A DNA stretch of 64,000 bases, taken from Miniphocaeibacter sp012841535 (GTDB lineage Bacteria > Bacillota > Clostridia > Tissierellales > Peptoniphilaceae). The stretch lies in assembly GCF_049274025.1 (NCBI RefSeq), contig NZ_JBASRV010000049.1. One strand, written 5' to 3'. Shown here piece by piece: positions 8,139-16,927 of the stretch (position 1 is its first letter; each line of letters opens with the position of its first letter). A program made the translations under genes and the position numbers. The notes under the pieces are model-generated. The model did no database searches and had not been told where the DNA came from. It was given only the letters and a program-made list of their open reading frames with translations.

Positions 8139-9196
8139 ATTCCCTCTTTCTCTATATTAATAAAAATTCTGAATCCATTTTCATTTGAAACTTGTAAGTT
8201 ACCATTTATTGCCTCAACCCTAGTCTTAATTGAATTTAAACCAATACCATATTTAATAATTTTTTGATTTGTTCCATTGTCCTTTATTAATATATAAATA
8301 TTGTCCACTGTTTCTCTTAAGTTTATTTCCACTAAAGTAGCATTTGAATGTTTTATAATATTATTCAAAGATTCATTTATAATATATATAATTGAGTATT
8401 TAAAATTCAAGTCCTTATTTTCACTAAGATTATAATTGAAAATTATTTCAGAATAAGTATAGTCTCTAATAATTTTTTCCAATTCATTTTTTAAATTTAT
8501 ACTATCCTCTTGTAAATTATGTAAACTTCTTCTTAATTCTTCCATAGATTCAGTTAAGGAACCTTTTAATAGGTTTAAGTCATTTATTCTACCCCTGTCT
8601 TCTTCTCTTATAATTAAGGCTCCAACCTGTAAAATAGAACGGGAAATAATATGCCCTACTCCATCATGTATATCTCTTGCTATTCTATTTCTTTCTTTAG
8701 AAATTGCAAGGGATATTCCCTTATCCTGTTCCTCTATTAATTGTTGGTTTTCAGTTTTCAATTTAAAATTTCTTTCATTAGATTCTATTATAAAATTCCT
8801 ATATTTATTATCTAAATAAGCTATTTTTATATCTTTCATTTTAAATAATACTGCTATAAATATATTTAAAATTATAAAGAGAGATTCTTCTTTATTAAAA
8901 ACATTCCAAACAAGTAAGGTTGTAAAAATTAATATAAGAATATTAATTAAATTATCTCGATTTAATAGATTGTATAACAATAAAGGGACAAAATAAATAA
9001 ACTTTATCTCTATGTAAATTAATATAAGAAAGATAATCATTATGGAAAACTTAATTTGTTTATTTTTAAATAAATATGCACAGCTTAATAGTCCTAAAGA
9101 AATTAAAGGAATAATAGAATTTCCTAAAGGAAGAGTTATAACAAAATATATTGTTGTAATAAACCAAATAAAAATACTGCTAAAATAATTATTCAT
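8135..9196 (-). CDS. Sensor histidine kinase (HisKA_3 type)
   Basis: A 353-residue membrane kinase. The first about 120 residues are strongly hydrophobic (probably five or six membrane segments) with almost no extracellular sensor domain. A short coiled linker follows, then the HisKA_3 dimerisation helix with His177 in RIARDIHDGVGH and a C-terminal HATPase_c domain (N-box NESLNNIIKH, G-box DNGTNQ, GIGLNSIKTR). This resembles intramembrane-sensing kinases that work with detoxification ABC exporters (LnrJ/YfiJ, LiaS). It pairs with the overlapping response regulator. Confidence 0.92.
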   Translation of the reverse strand: MNNYFSSIFIWFITTIYFVITLPLGNSIIPLISLGLLSCAYLFKNKQIKFSIMIIFLILIYIEIKFIYFVPLLLYNLLNRDNLINILILIFTTLLVWNVFNKEESLFIILNIFIAVLFKMKDIKIAYLDNKYRNFIIESNERNFKLKTENQQLIEEQDKGISLAISKERNRIARDIHDGVGHIISRSILQVGALIIREEDRGRINDLNLLKGSLTESMEELRRSLHNLQEDSINLKNELEKIIRDYTYSEIIFNYNLSENKDLNFKYSIIYIINESLNNIIKHSNATLVEINLRETVDNIYILIKDNGTNQKIIKYGIGLNSIKTRVEAINGNLQVSNENGFRIFINIEKEGI

Positions 9197-9258
9197 AAAA
9201 TCCTACCTTGTTTTAATACTTTTAATTATAGAATATATTTAAGAATTTTCATAATATA

Positions 9259-9307
9259 AATAGAAAACCCTATACCAATTAACTTCTTTAAGTATAGGTT
9301 TTCTATT
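9259..9307. repeat. Bulged 17-bp inverted repeat between the TCS and its ABC operon
   Basis: AAATAGAAAACCcTATAC pairs with GTATAGGTTTTCTATTT across a loop of about 15 nt, with one bulged C. It lies in the divergent region upstream of the kinase gene. It has no clean T-tract on either strand, so it may be a regulatory RNA hairpin or an operator rather than a terminator. Confidence 0.5.
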
Positions 9308-9377
9308 TATTAATAAATTTACATAATCTATAAGCCTTGTCTTTGTACTTATAAGAAATTTATATAAATTACCTTAG

Positions 9378-9412
9378 TGACAAATGTCATATAAGAAGTG
9401 ATTTTATTCACT
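9378..9412. promoter_or_regulatory. Two adjacent dyads, candidate response-regulator operator
   Basis: A perfect palindrome TGACA-aa-TGTCA (9378-9389) is followed 7 bp later by AGTGA-6-TCACT (9397-9412). They lie 60-90 bp upstream of the ABC ATPase gene. NarL/LuxR-family regulators often bind short dyads of this kind. Binding is inferred from position and symmetry only. Confidence 0.45.
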
Positions 9413-9470
9413 ACTAGGAAAGAACAAAATAGCTTAAAGTATAGTTAACAATAAAACTTAGGAGGTTTTT

Positions 9471-10406
9471 ATGATAGAAGTTAAAAATTTATTTAAACAA
9501 TATAAAGAGGTACTAGCCCTTAATAACTTTAATTTAGCTGTTAATAATGGTGATATATATGGTTTAGTTGGACCTAATGGTTCGGGAAAAACTACAGCAA
9601 TTAATTGTATTCTTTCTCTCTTAAATTATGAAAAAGGTGAAATTTTTATTTTTAATGAAAAAATGAATTCAAGTAAAAATAATATTAAGGCAAAAATTGG
9701 TTATATCCCTCAAGATATTTCTATAATTTACGATTTAAATGTTTATGACAATATAGATTTCTTCTGTGGTCTTTATATTAAAGATAAAAAATTAAGAAAA
9801 CAATATGTTGAAGAAGCAATAGACTTTGTAGAATTAAATGATTTTAGAAAATTTTTACCGAAAAAATTAAGTGGAGGTCTACTAAGGAGACTTAATATTG
9901 CTTGTGGAATAGCCCATAAACCGGAATTAATTATTTTTGATGAACCTACTGTAGCTGTTGATCCTCAAAGTAGGAATAAAATCCTTGAAGGTATTAAGGA
10001 ATTAAATATAAAAGGAGCTACTATTATTTATACTTCCCACTATATGGAAGAAGTGGAATATTTGGCAAATAAAATTTCTATAATTGACAAAGGTCATATT
10101 CTAGTTACAGGAACATCTAAGGAACTAAAATCATTTGTCGGTTTAGGAAATTCCTTGGAAATAGCAAATATAAAAATAGATAAAAACTATATGGGTGAAT
10201 TAAACAACATAAGCGGTGTAAGTAAGATATTAAAAAATAAGAATGATTTAAAAATAATTGTTGAAAATGATTTAGCTATTAGTAATACAATAAATTATTT
10301 AAATAAGAACAATATTATATATGATTCCCTTAATATTAAAACTCCAACATTAAATGATGTCTTTTTAGAAATTACAGGAAGGGAGTTAAGAGATAATGGT
10401 TTTTAA
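9471..10406 (+). CDS. ABC transporter ATP-binding protein (LnrL/CcmA type)
   Basis: A 311-residue ABC ATPase of the ABC-2/DrrA class. It has Walker A GPNGSGKT at 34-41, a signature reading LSGGLLRRLN, Walker B LIIFDEPTVAVDP and an H-loop TSHYMEE. The C-terminal about 90 residues form the usual DrrA-like tail. It is the first of three overlapping genes with two ABC-2 permeases. With the divergent kinase and regulator this gives the LnrJK-LnrLMN (YfiJKLMN) layout known for efflux of membrane-active antibiotics; the actual substrate is unknown. Strong RBS AGGAGG. Confidence 0.93.
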   Translation: MIEVKNLFKQYKEVLALNNFNLAVNNGDIYGLVGPNGSGKTTAINCILSLLNYEKGEIFIFNEKMNSSKNNIKAKIGYIPQDISIIYDLNVYDNIDFFCGLYIKDKKLRKQYVEEAIDFVELNDFRKFLPKKLSGGLLRRLNIACGIAHKPELIIFDEPTVAVDPQSRNKILEGIKELNIKGATIIYTSHYMEEVEYLANKISIIDKGHILVTGTSKELKSFVGLGNSLEIANIKIDKNYMGELNNISGVSKILKNKNDLKIIVENDLAISNTINYLNKNNIIYDSLNIKTPTLNDVFLEITGRELRDNGF

Positions 10407-11505
10407 TTATTATAAATTAAAACTGAAGGAACTATTTCAAAATAAGTCCACCTTGTTTTTTAGTTTAACCCTTCCAATTTTACTTTTAACACTTTTTAAC
10501 TTAACAATTGCAAATATAGATAGTGAAAATCTTTTTGAAACAATTCCTATTGCAGTTGAAGATACTACTGTTGCTAAAACTTTGGAAGAAATTGAAATAT
10601 CGGGTAAGGAAAAAGTTTTTAAAATTATTGAAAGTTCTAACTATGAAAAAGATTTAAAGGAAGAAAAAATTACCGCCTACATTAAAGGAAATAAAGATTT
10701 AGAAGTAGTTGTTAATGACTATAATTTGTATTCCTCTTTAGTTTATGAAACGGTAAATATGTACAACCATATTAGTAAGATGTATGGAAAAGTTTTAGCC
10801 AAGGACATAAATATTAATCCTGAAGAAATTATGGATACCTATAATAAAGATAATAATATTAAAAATAAATTTGATTCATCCAGTAAAAACGAATCACTTA
10901 TATTCTTCTTTACAATACTTGCTATGGCCTGCCTTTCTGCTGCAAATCAGGGTATAGACATTGGAGAGGTTTTAAATCCAAAATCGGAAATGAAATATGT
11001 AAAAAGAATACTGGCTTCACCTGTAAATAGGTTTAAACTGATTACTTCACAATTTTTAGGAGCCTTAACCTTTTCCCTCCTTGTAACATATGTTGCTGTA
11101 GCCTATTTACTAATATTAAAAGCTTCCCTTATAGAATACCTACCTAAAGTAATTATTACTTCAACCTTGGGAACAATATTAGGCTTATTATTTGGTGTGT
11201 TAATATCCTTGGTGCTTAAAGTAAAACTTGCTAGTAAGTATAATATTAGTGCAATTGTTTATGTCTTTAGCTGTTTCTTAGCAGGAATGATGGTTAATAC
11301 TACTCCATATGTTATAGAAGAAAAATTACCTATAATAAAATATATTAATCCGGCAACTGTAATTACTAAGGCCTACAAAAACATTTATTACTTTGAAAAT
11401 AATAGTAGCTATTTATTAAATCTTTTTAATATATTTACTTTGATTATAATCTTCGTAATATTAATATTATTCACCACTAGGAGAAGAAAAAATGAAAACA
11501 TTTAA
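10396..11505 (+). CDS. ABC-2 type permease (first subunit)
   Basis: A 369-residue membrane protein. It has one N-terminal membrane helix (about 17-40), an extracytoplasmic domain to about residue 165, then five or six C-terminal helices including the SAANQGIDIGE...K(R)ILASPVNRFKL region typical of ABC2_membrane_3. It overlaps the ATPase gene by 11 nt and the next permease by 14 nt, so the three are co-translated. It is equivalent to LnrM or LnrN by position. Confidence 0.9.
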   Translation: MVFNYYKLKLKELFQNKSTLFFSLTLPILLLTLFNLTIANIDSENLFETIPIAVEDTTVAKTLEEIEISGKEKVFKIIESSNYEKDLKEEKITAYIKGNKDLEVVVNDYNLYSSLVYETVNMYNHISKMYGKVLAKDININPEEIMDTYNKDNNIKNKFDSSSKNESLIFFFTILAMACLSAANQGIDIGEVLNPKSEMKYVKRILASPVNRFKLITSQFLGALTFSLLVTYVAVAYLLILKASLIEYLPKVIITSTLGTILGLLFGVLISLVLKVKLASKYNISAIVYVFSCFLAGMMVNTTPYVIEEKLPIIKYINPATVITKAYKNIYYFENNSSYLLNLFNIFTLIIIFVILILFTTRRRKNENI

Positions 11506-12574
11506 AAACTATTTTAAAATAATTTTTGCAAATAAATGGTCTTTAATTTTATATATAGTACTTTTTACTATATTATTAAGTATTAACAATGGTTCCAATG
11601 TTGAAACATTAGACACAAATTATCATATAACAGTAATTGACAAGGCAAATAATAGTGAAAGCAAAAATTTAATCGACTTTTTAGAAACTAAGTATAGGGT
11701 TTCAAAAGAAAATATTTCAGATGAAAAAGCCAAGGACAAATTATTCGGTAATATTACCGCCTACGTTTTATTTATTGACAAGGAAAATAACTTATCCTAT
11801 TTTGCAAAAGACGACTCTGTTGCCCCTACAGCCATAAATCTGTCTATAGACGAATATTTAAACACCAATGCTACTTTAGAAAAATATAATATTGAAAACT
11901 CCAATAAAGAAAGTATAAATATATTATCTGAAAATACAAACTTTAAAATATTAAATAACACTACTAGAAATAATACAGAATTTTATTACACCTACCTAAC
12001 CTATATAATAATACTTTTTTCCCTATCTATTATATATTTAGGATATAATTCCTTTTTACGTGATGGTGTAGAAAACAGGGTAAGAGTTTCTAAAACAAAA
12101 TTTAATAAGTTCATTATTTCCATATATGCTTCATCATTAATATTAATGTTATTTGTTTGCCTAGGATTTTCTTTACTGGAACTGTTTAAAAATAAGACAA
12201 GTTTGGAAAAATATCCCTTATATTTAATTAATTTAATAGCCTTTACAATACCAATGGTTGCCCTTGCCTATTTAGTAAGTTCCAGGTCAAAGGACTCTTC
12301 TAATAACGGTGCCCTTAACAATGTTATCTCCCTAAGTCTATGTTTTATTACAGGGGTATTTGTTCCACAGGAGTTTTTGCCACAGTATTTAATTAAACTT
12401 TCTTCAATATTCCCACCTTACTGGTATTTAGAGGGAATAAAGGCAAGTAATAAAATGGATTTTAATATGCTACTTAAAGTAATATTGGTACAAGGAATTA
12501 TGACTAGTGTTCTTATACTTATAAATATGATAGTTAATAGACAGAAAAAGGGAGATTTTTCCTATTCTAGATAA
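11492..12574 (+). CDS. ABC-2 type permease (second subunit)
   Basis: A 360-residue permease with the same topology as its upstream neighbour: an N-terminal helix (about 14-30), a large external loop, and C-terminal helices from about 168. The GVFVPQEFLPQYLIKLSSIF segment near 285-305 corresponds to the ABC-2 re-entrant region. It probably forms a heterodimer with the preceding permease, powered by the 9471 ATPase. Confidence 0.9.
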   Translation: MKTFKNYFKIIFANKWSLILYIVLFTILLSINNGSNVETLDTNYHITVIDKANNSESKNLIDFLETKYRVSKENISDEKAKDKLFGNITAYVLFIDKENNLSYFAKDDSVAPTAINLSIDEYLNTNATLEKYNIENSNKESINILSENTNFKILNNTTRNNTEFYYTYLTYIIILFSLSIIYLGYNSFLRDGVENRVRVSKTKFNKFIISIYASSLILMLFVCLGFSLLELFKNKTSLEKYPLYLINLIAFTIPMVALAYLVSSRSKDSSNNGALNNVISLSLCFITGVFVPQEFLPQYLIKLSSIFPPYWYLEGIKASNKMDFNMLLKVILVQGIMTSVLILINMIVNRQKKGDFSYSR

Positions 12575-12607
12575 ATAATTCCTGTTATAATACAAGTAGG
12601 TGATAAA

Positions 12608-13084
12608 ATGAAGAATAAAATTTCAAGTTTAATAGTAATACTTATATTACTTACTATTGTTTCATGTAATAAAAATAATTCTAATTTAGAAAAATCTAGT
12701 GAAACAGATATAAGCACCACAGTAGAAACAAATAATAGTAACAAATATGTTGATACAAGTGGAAAACATCCTAAAGCTGAAGATATTGAAATAGTCCTTG
12801 CAAGAGAATTTGAAAATGGACTTGGTAAAGTCGATATAAGTAATAACAGTAACTACAATATTACTAAGCTAAGTATGGATTTAACTAATAACACTGGAAG
12901 TATTATTACAATTACTTGTAACGCTATAGATAAGGGTACTACCTTAAAATCCATTGATGTAGAATCCTTTGAAGATATTGACTTTTCAGAATTTAGACCA
13001 ATATTTTATGAATTGGAATTTGAAAATGAAAATGGGGAAAAGGAAATATCAAAATATGACTATGATTTAAAAGAATACTATTAA
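12608..13084 (+). CDS. Predicted lipoprotein, function unknown
   Basis: A 158-residue protein with a lipoprotein signal peptide (MKNK, hydrophobic core, lipobox IVSC with Cys20), an Asn/Ser/Thr-rich linker and a C-terminal globular part of about 100 residues. That part contains ITKLSMDLTNNTG and a FYELEFENENGE ending, and looks beta-rich. It lies 33 bp after the ABC permeases and shares their strand, so it could be read through from that operon. I do not recognise a family for the C-terminal domain. Confidence 0.8.
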   Translation: MKNKISSLIVILILLTIVSCNKNNSNLEKSSETDISTTVETNNSNKYVDTSGKHPKAEDIEIVLAREFENGLGKVDISNNSNYNITKLSMDLTNNTGSIITITCNAIDKGTTLKSIDVESFEDIDFSEFRPIFYELEFENENGEKEISKYDYDLKEYY

Positions 13085-13111
13085 AAGCTAGAGAAAACTC
13101 TCTAGCTTTTT
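13084..13111. terminator. Bidirectional terminator
   Basis: AAAGCTAGAGA-aaac-TCTCTAGCTTT with flanking T/A runs. It ends the lipoprotein gene on the plus strand and overlaps the 3' end of the convergent racemase gene. Confidence 0.85.
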
Positions 13112-13806
13112 ACTTTTCCACCTGAATATTCAATTGATTTTTCTACTAGAACTTCCATTGCATCTATATAATAATTTTTTAAATCAGCCGGTAGATCTAG
13201 ACAGCTAAGTTCAGTACAAGCCAAGATTGAAATTACATTCTCTTTAGATAATTTTCTTAAGAGTTCATTAAATTTTTCAGATTTTAAAATCATCTTTTCT
13301 TTAACATCATAAATAGTGTCTACAGAAATTTTTTCTTCCAAATCTGTTAAAGAATAAACCTCTAAACCATTTAATAAAGCATATTTATCATAAACTTTAC
13401 ATCCCATTGTACCATAGGTTCCTAGGACAGCTACTTTATTAAAATTCGTATTATTTTTAATATATTTAATAGTTTCATCTACCATATTAATAAGATTTAT
13501 ATTTGTCATTTTTTGTATTTCATCAAAATAAAAATGTGATGTATTACAAGGAATAGCAATATTATCTACTTTGGCAAATTCCATTAATTTAATATCTTCA
13601 TCAATCTTACTAAGAAATTCTTCCGGTTTGTTCTTTCTAATTACCTCAGTTCTGTCAGGTAAAGTTGCATGATTTGAAACTATTGTATTTATATGGTCTT
13701 GGTCCTTGTAAGCTTGAGTTCTTTCAACTATTCTTTTCATAAATAAAGATGTTGCTAAAGGACCCATACCACCTATTATTCCGAGTTTTTTTATAATTGT
13801 CACCAA
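13102..13806 (-). CDS. Aspartate/glutamate racemase family protein
   Basis: A cofactor-independent amino acid racemase of 234 residues. Both catalytic cysteines are visible, in PCNTSH (about 82-87) and ACTELS (about 197-202), and the N-terminus LGIIGGMGPLAT is typical of the aspartate racemase branch rather than MurI. Substrate (Asp or Glu) cannot be fixed from sequence. No ATG fits; the frame opens with TTG (13804-13806) followed by GTG, so the exact start is uncertain by one codon. Confidence 0.88.
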   Translation of the reverse strand: MVTIIKKLGIIGGMGPLATSLFMKRIVERTQAYKDQDHINTIVSNHATLPDRTEVIRKNKPEEFLSKIDEDIKLMEFAKVDNIAIPCNTSHFYFDEIQKMTNINLINMVDETIKYIKNNTNFNKVAVLGTYGTMGCKVYDKYALLNGLEVYSLTDLEEKISVDTIYDVKEKMILKSEKFNELLRKLSKENVISILACTELSCLDLPADLKNYYIDAMEVLVEKSIEYSGGKVKS

Positions 13807-13948
13807 CTTTCATTTTCCTTAATTATTCATAATATTATACTTTATTATTTCACTAAACCAAATTATACAATAGATTTAGATATATTGTAAACTTTATAGG
13901 TATTTTTTTGTGGTAGAATTATATTGTAATAAAATATTGGAGGGAAAA

Positions 13949-14440
13949 ATGAAAAAAAAATTATTAATATTAACTTTAATTTTATCACTAGGCTTAACCG
14001 CTTGTAATAGTTCTAAAAATACAACTAGCACAACAGAGAACCAAGCTAGTATACAAGAAGAAAAGGAAAGCGAAAGTAGCACAAATGAAACTGAAGCTAT
14101 AAAAGAAACTGAGAATAGCAATGAAGAAGCTACAAAAGAAGAAATATCCATACCTACTAATGTAACTACTAGTATTGAAAACAAAATGAAAGAAGAATTT
14201 AGAAATATTGATGTTTATGCAGAAATTAGAGATTTTAATATAGATGTGGAAAATAACTCTATTAAAATACATGCCTTTCTAGAAGACGGTACAAGTTCAG
14301 GAACTGCTGAAGAATTAGCAATTAAAATGGAAGAAAAATTAGATAGTATTATATCTAAAGAAAAAGATATGATTACTAATTATAATATTAGTATTGAAAT
14401 TAAGGAAGATTCAACAAATGTAATTCTATTTTCCAAATAA
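13949..14440 (+). CDS. Predicted lipoprotein with Ser/Thr/Glu-rich linker
   Basis: A 163-residue lipoprotein: MKKKLLILT, hydrophobic core, lipobox LTAC (Cys19). A low-complexity linker rich in Ser, Thr, Asn and Glu follows (about 20-70), then a small alpha/beta domain of about 90 residues beginning near VTTSIENKMKEEF. A further-upstream in-frame ATG at 13910 is rejected because GGAGGG lies just before 13949. Family of the C-terminal domain not recognised. The signal peptide closely resembles that of the lipoprotein at 17591. Confidence 0.82.
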   Translation: MKKKLLILTLILSLGLTACNSSKNTTSTTENQASIQEEKESESSTNETEAIKETENSNEEATKEEISIPTNVTTSIENKMKEEFRNIDVYAEIRDFNIDVENNSIKIHAFLEDGTSSGTAEELAIKMEEKLDSIISKEKDMITNYNISIEIKEDSTNVILFSK

Positions 14441-14448
14441 ATGAAACA

Positions 14449-14480
14449 GAACCTAGTATTTACTAGGTTCTTCTTTTTTT
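14449..14480 (+). terminator. Terminator after lipoprotein gene
   Basis: GAACCTAG, a short loop and CTAGGTTC are followed by TTCTTTTTTT on the plus strand. Confidence 0.85.
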
Positions 14481-15411
14481 AAATCTTTTTAATAAAGTCT
14501 ATAATTATTTCTGTAATTAAATCAATATTTTCTTTCATAAAAATTTTATCCCTTGAATTATGAATTCCGTTTAAATAGTATCCTATAACTGGAGCTTTCT
14601 TTAAAGCTGCAACAGCAAGACTATTATTATAAATTAATTGATCCGATGGATAAATATATCTATTAGCCGGTCCTATTACATACTTTTTACCGTATATATT
14701 ATTTTCCATTATCTTCTCTACTGAACTTGTTAAGGTATTATTAAAGATAGAATTTCTAAAATCTTTTTTTCCAATAAAAAACAAATTATCCCCATTAGCT
14801 ACACAATCAAAGTTAATTAATGGCTTATTCTTTATAAATTTCCCATATCTCTTTTGAAATTTACTTGAACCTATTAGTCCTAGCTCCTCTTGATCAAAAA
14901 ATACAAAACATACTTTATTTTTATAAACATCATCTAAGTTTTCCATAATATTAATTAATGTTGCTACACCGGAAGTATTATCGTTAAGAGTATTTTTATT
15001 TGCAAGTCCTGTTTGAGTATAAATAAATGTAAGTACAACAATTAGAACTATAAAAATATTTGGTATATTTAAATTAAAAATATTTTTAAAAAACAAATCT
15101 ATTAAAATTGCCGGTAGTAAAATAATAAACAAAATATATAATTGACCTATAATAAATCCTAGCCAATTCATTCCCATAAACATAGGAAGAAAGTAATTCA
15201 CTTGAGTATCATAATGGGCTGTTAAAATAACTTCTGCATTATTAACATCTCCTACTATTAAATTTCTACCTTTAGAGCTATACTTATCAATCTTAAAGTC
15301 ATAATCCATAGCTTTAATAATTTGTTGCAGCCAATTAATAAACTTACTTTTATCTTCATAGTTTTTTCTAACTTGGAATTTTTCCATTAGTTCTCTTATA
15401 TTGTCAGACAT
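14479..15411 (-). CDS. Membrane-anchored M28 family zinc peptidase
   Basis: A 310-residue M28-type metallopeptidase. Ligand motifs are present: TAHYDTQ near 64-70, LNDNTSGVATL near 142-152, DQEELGLIGS near 173-182, an NFDCVANGD segment and a C-terminal HNSRD. Unusually, two or three hydrophobic helices (about 77-135) are inserted between the first and second ligand motifs, which would tether the catalytic domain to the membrane. It probably acts as an aminopeptidase. It is followed 9 nt upstream (gene order) by the 15421 protein on the same strand. Confidence 0.85.
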   Translation of the reverse strand: MSDNIRELMEKFQVRKNYEDKSKFINWLQQIIKAMDYDFKIDKYSSKGRNLIVGDVNNAEVILTAHYDTQVNYFLPMFMGMNWLGFIIGQLYILFIILLPAILIDLFFKNIFNLNIPNIFIVLIVVLTFIYTQTGLANKNTLNDNTSGVATLINIMENLDDVYKNKVCFVFFDQEELGLIGSSKFQKRYGKFIKNKPLINFDCVANGDNLFFIGKKDFRNSIFNNTLTSSVEKIMENNIYGKKYVIGPANRYIYPSDQLIYNNSLAVAALKKAPVIGYYLNGIHNSRDKIFMKENIDLITEIIIDFIKKI

Positions 15412-15420
15412 TGTTACTTC

Positions 15421-15963
15421 CTAGTACTTTAAATTAAATTCTAAAATCAAATTATTTATAGCCTTAAAAATTTCTTCTGAATCTAGCTTATAGATGTTTT
15501 TTTCATTTAAACCAATCTCTTTAAAGATTATCTCACTATTACTATCATAGTCAAAAGAAATAGTGGCTACTTCCTTTACTGGTACAATATGCCTATAATC
15601 ATCAATTTCTTTTTCCTTACCGGTATTATATTCAAAACGGTAGGCATCTGTAACCTTTAGTAATTTAAAATAATTGTCTTCCGGCATATTAGGAACTACT
15701 AATATGTCACCTTTCTTAAAATCGTTCATTAATAACAGTTGAGAAAATATCTCGTTAATTCTTTTAGGGTCTGTTTTGTCTAAAGGCCAATTATCCTTCC
15801 AGGCTTGAAGAAATTTAAACTTTCCATAAAAAATTGCCATTGGCTTTTTGTCATCAAACATAGCTCCCCAGCCCTGACGTAATCTCCCTTCTTCTATTTC
15901 CTTTACTAAGTAGCTCCTATTATCTATATAACCTATTTTAAAAACATAAATATTATTATTCAT
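15421..15963 (-). CDS. Hypothetical protein with possible EVE/PUA-like domain
   Basis: 180 residues with no signal peptide. The sequence has a glycine/aromatic N-terminal part with EGRLRQGWGA near 30-39, a central KGDILVVPNMP strand-turn and a DDYRHIVPVKEV segment. That pattern recalls small beta-barrel (EVE/PUA-like) domains found near restriction or modified-base-reading proteins, but I cannot assign a family with certainty. The start is set at 15963 because GGAGA precedes it; an in-frame ATG 57 nt upstream has no such site. It lies just upstream of the M28 peptidase gene and probably shares its transcript. Confidence 0.7.
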   Translation of the reverse strand: MNNNIYVFKIGYIDNRSYLVKEIEEGRLRQGWGAMFDDKKPMAIFYGKFKFLQAWKDNWPLDKTDPKRINEIFSQLLLMNDFKKGDILVVPNMPEDNYFKLLKVTDAYRFEYNTGKEKEIDDYRHIVPVKEVATISFDYDSNSEIIFKEIGLNEKNIYKLDSEEIFKAINNLILEFNLKY

Positions 15964-16183
15964 TCTCAATTCTCCTATGTTCTCTTCCCTCTGTTTTAAA
16001 TTTATTAACATATAAATCATAACTTATTATTAATAATAAACAAAGTCCTGTAATCTATTAATGAAGAATTTTTTAGTTTATTAAAAAATACAGTAAGTTT
16101 TTTTATAGTATAAATTATAAAAAAACACACTATTAATGTTATAATTAAGAATACTAAACTAATAATAATCCATAGGAGGTAGC

Positions 16184-16342
16184 ATGGAAAAATTACTATT
16201 AAAGGATATTAATAATAGATATCTACTTATTGATAAAAATGAATTTGACTTAGTTTGCTCCTTATTAAAAGATGAAGCTATATTATTTTATGATGATGTT
16301 TTTAAAGTATTTGATAATAACAAAAATTATCTATATAACTAA
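16184..16342 (+). CDS. Small acidic orphan ORF (52 aa)
   Basis: Encodes MEKLLLKDINNRYLLIDKNE followed by FDLVCSLLKDEAILFYDDVF and a short Asn/Tyr-rich tail. A strong ribosome binding site (AGGAGGT, 6 nt before the ATG) and an extended -10 (TGtTATAAT, 16137-16145) support expression. It has no signal peptide and no recognised family. It stands alone in an otherwise non-coding stretch between 16021 and 16466. A helical, negatively charged small protein is suggested by composition only. Confidence 0.6.
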   Translation: MEKLLLKDINNRYLLIDKNEFDLVCSLLKDEAILFYDDVFKVFDNNKNYLYN

Positions 16343-16465
16343 TTATAATAATAGTCAGAAATCATGTATAAAATAAGCTTTAACAATTACAAATATTTTC
16401 TCTAGTTGTGGACTAAATTTGTTTTTATTTATAACTTACTACTTTGTTTCTATATCAATATATTT

Positions 16466-16500
16466 AACCCCTTAAATTCATTTCTGAATTTAGGGGGTTT
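16466..16500. terminator. Hairpin between the small ORF and the frameshifted gene
   Basis: AACCCC-TTAAATTCA, a short loop and TGAATTTA-GGGGGTT form a long stem. It lies at the 3' ends of two convergent genes, so it is probably a bidirectional terminator, although the following T-tract is short. Confidence 0.6.
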
Positions 16501-16505
16501 ACTTA

Positions 16506-16927
16506 TTAATCTAATTTCCTTAAATCATAAAAATATATTACTGCTGTAATTAAGACTAGTAGTATAAGTATATATAAAATAATATGGTATAAGTCCGGTA
16601 TATATTTAGATGAACTTTCAAATACTTTTATTGTATTTAAAAAAACCTTATTTTACCTTCCCCTTCACCAACTATTGTATATAATTCATGGCTTAAAAAT
16701 TGAGTAATAAGCCAAATAGATAATACTGTTATCAATACTTTTATACCTGTTATAGTGTTCAATATAAAAAAACTTAGTGAATATATAATAAAGAATATTC
16801 CATCTTCTTTCCAAACTTGAGAAACTAATTCTTTTCCACCTATTTTAAACCCTATCATATCTAAACTAAACCATATTAATAACAATATATTAAAAATAAT
16901 AATATGATTTTTATTAATCTTTCTCAA
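16506..16927 (-). pseudogene. Small polytopic membrane protein broken by a frameshift at a 7-base homopolymer
   Basis: The 5' part (16637-16927, 96 residues) reads MRKINKNHIIIFNILLLIW and further hydrophobic helices up to ELYTIVGEGEGKIR, then stops within two codons. In another frame the sequence continues VFLNTIKVFESSSKYIPDLY and a last hydrophobic helix to a stop at 16506-16508. The switch falls at a run of seven A on the plus strand (16639-16645). The restored product has about 140 residues and three or four membrane segments, which I recall as a Firmicutes membrane-protein type of unknown function. The cause may be mutation, phase variation or a base-calling error. Confidence 0.7.
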
